Origin: Tyto alba
Taxonomy: Eukaryota; Chordata; Aves; Strigiformes; Tytonidae
Length of the DNA: 64,000 nt
Assembly: GCF_018691265.1 (NCBI RefSeq)
Contig: NW_024881282.1
Coordinates: forward strand, 50,537,122 to 50,601,121
Direction: 5' to 3'
Position 1 is the first letter of the stretch; every line of letters starts with the position of its first letter. Below are positions 62,049 to 64,000 of the stretch, piece after piece. A model generated the notes under the pieces. The model ran no database searches, had not been told where the DNA came from, and saw nothing but the letters and a program-made list of their open reading frames with translations. Both the position numbers and the translations under genes were made by a program.

Positions 62049-64000
62049 CAAAAATGTCATCAAAATATTTTCAGTTTTCTTTATTGGCAGAGTGAAAAAA
62101 CCCTGAGTACACATGCAGCCAGGCCATGTGAGGCTCTGCTTTGTTCATTTTAAGATCATCCCATTTCTAAAGCACATATCATATAAAGTATGGTTAAGTA
62201 AAAGATTGAAAAATGTCAGAATACCTCTGTGGCCATGAACCAGGACCACTATTTAATTTTGAGAGAAGTTACTCTTGGTTTACATTGAAGTGAGAGGAAA
62301 ATCAGATAGTGAAAGTGAAGTAAGTAATTTGGAGAAACCTTTTGCTGAACTATGAATGTTTTGTAGATGAGCTCAGTTTCTGATATTACGAGTTGCTGCA
62401 CTACTTGGTTACAAACCCACTATATTTACAGCCAGAAAGAAGTGCTCACACACTTATTTCTGGAGAACAGTGACATCTAGTGAGCGTCCTGACCGATACT
62501 GAGCATTCCCTGGGGTCTTCTTTAAGACTGAGCCTGCTACTTGGGCTTAGTTTGTTTTTCTGATATTTGAACTTTACAGTTCCTTGAAGCTCAACTGTAC
62601 ATGCTGCTCATCTCTGACAGGGTCTGATTAATATAAATGGCAAAATAGCTGTGAGCCAGAACGGCGAGGGAGTGGGGTGATGTCAAAGAGGGAGTTTAAG
62701 CAGGATAAATAAAATATAGGTATGTGCCCTGGGATGAGAAGAGGAATTATGGTAGTAGCAGAGTTGCCTAGGAGATAAGCATCAAGCTCTCAAACGGTCA
62801 GGAGCTGCATCAGCCAGGAAACCACAAAGTCTAAGTGGTTCATTAGTTCAGCACTTTTCTGGTAGGTTTTCTGTTTCTGGGGTCCTGGGAAGCTCCCAGC
62901 AGAATTCACAGCTGCCTTCTGCCGGAGATCCCAGGGCATGTAGCCATACTCACTTCCACTTGCAGCCAGGGGAACTTCCCCAGATACTGGCCTGAATTCA
63001 TCTGTCAGGTGAAGTCTGCACTTTCCTTCCCTATTGGGGTTCAGCCCAGGTCTGTGAGAGCGTGTGGACACATCCATGTAAGAGTAAAAATGTTAGAGCT
63101 TTAAAATAAAATGCCTTCAGAACTAAAAATACTATTCATTTTACATTGCAGCTCCATGAATAAGTGATGACTGGGATGATCCTCCAAGGACCCCTGGGTG
63201 GGGGAAGAGGTGTCAAAAAGGACTAGAAATGTTGCTGTGAAGGAAGAATTCTCAAAGATTGCAGTGAAGCACACAATGAACTTGGGGATTGCAAATGGTT
63301 TTGAGGTATGCACACACCAAACTGGAAGTCTTCAGCACTCCATCAGCATCCACAGATGGACACTCCATTAGCACTTGCACTTTAAAAAACTGGAGAGGTG
63401 ATCTTTCAGCTGTGTCATAAATGGCCATTATATCCAGTCCCTTCTGTCCAGGCTGTAATCATGTATTTTATTATAGAAGTTACATATATTTTGTTAGTAT
63501 TCTGAGAGATACTCGGCCAGATCCAGTCATAATCTTTAAATCAATTTAAGCCTAAGGAAACAGTTTTTCTACATCTATGCCAATCTAAAAAGGCACAATC
63601 CTTTTATACCTAGATTATCATATGATATCACTTTCATCTGCCAGCATCTGAGGAAACTCAGAAATGATGATGAGAAAGCCTAGACTGGAGGAAAACTAAA
63701 GGTAATTAAATCTTTACATTATGTGCTATGTAGTTCCTAAAACTGGAGGAAGAGAAGTTTATTTCACATAAATGCCTTATCATAAGCTACTTGAATGGAT
63801 GAAATCCCCACTGTAGTGTGAGTTTTTGATCACTACCTGTGTCGTGGCATTTACACTGTTTGGTTTTTTTCTTTTCCTCACTGCAAATGCTGGAAGTGTG
63901 GGAAGTGTGCACACATTTGAGGGAAACTTCTGCAAATATCTCAAATGTCAAGAATAGAATCTTAAGACCATCCTGTTGTATTACGCCTCTTCTTGTTTTA

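Larger units (their letters stand above)
58311..64000. other. Noncoding unique DNA
   Basis: No supportable gene. Contains T14 at 60434-60447, a (TTTTG)n repeat at 61492-61526 and a palindromic fragment at 62004-62048. The 95-codon minus-strand frame at 62790-63077 and other frames of 60-94 codons carry no recognisable domain. Confidence 0.72.

Noticed and set aside
1..64000. tRNA, rRNA, known microRNA or CRISPR array
   Set aside because: No tRNA B-box context, no rRNA-like conserved blocks, no recognised mature microRNA seed in a hairpin, and no regularly spaced identical repeats.

Overview
The window looks like nuclear DNA from a bird: a protein-gene-free stretch of a gene desert or a very large intron. 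By eye it is AT-rich (roughly 60%), CpG-poor and sparsely populated by repeats. No Alu, B1 or L1 elements are visible. The interspersed repeats I can recognise fit an avian genome: one decayed 3' end of a CR1 LINE (44995-45160), one 5'-truncated avian endogenous-retrovirus LTR (about 42451-42734), and two ancient MIR-type SINE fragments (56167-56257 on the minus strand, 58170-58310 on the plus strand). Species cannot be named from this evidence.

No protein-coding gene, rRNA, tRNA, known microRNA or CRISPR array could be supported. The longest open frames run only to about 115-150 codons. They overlap each other on both strands, lack recognisable domains, and match what chance gives in 64 kb. 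If exons exist here they are short or untranslated, and I could not pick them out.

Layout. 1-7374: ordinary unique AT-rich DNA with a few degraded archosaur-type repeat scraps. 7375-8110: a small CpG cluster followed by an AT-rich block that reads like a conserved regulatory element. 9090-9850: a GC-richer segment without a gene. 11.7-23.6 kb: unique DNA with pyrimidine-rich tracts at 14680-14717 and 15190-15331, a perfect 14-bp inverted repeat at 18213-18242 and a GC-richer patch near 22.0-22.25 kb. 23.6-28.1 kb: a (CAA)n-type simple repeat, two candidate regulatory blocks (24541-24845, 27050-27200) and a 109-bp G-run/T-rich low-complexity tract. 28-42.4 kb: unique DNA with homopolymers and a compound ATT/AGT microsatellite. 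42.4-45.2 kb: the LTR remnant, an imperfect 56-nt hairpin and the CR1 end. 45-64 kb: unique DNA with long T and A homopolymers, the MIR pair, a direct-repeat/octamer cluster at 55.9 kb and a nested palindrome at 56.75 kb.

There are no genes to form a pathway. Any function is most likely cis-regulatory or structural; the candidates are listed as hypotheses with low confidence. I did not find a convincing previously undescribed biological system. The most checkable oddities are the two hairpin-forming inverted repeats, the CpG cluster beside an element-like block, and the oppositely oriented MIR copies that are still legible.
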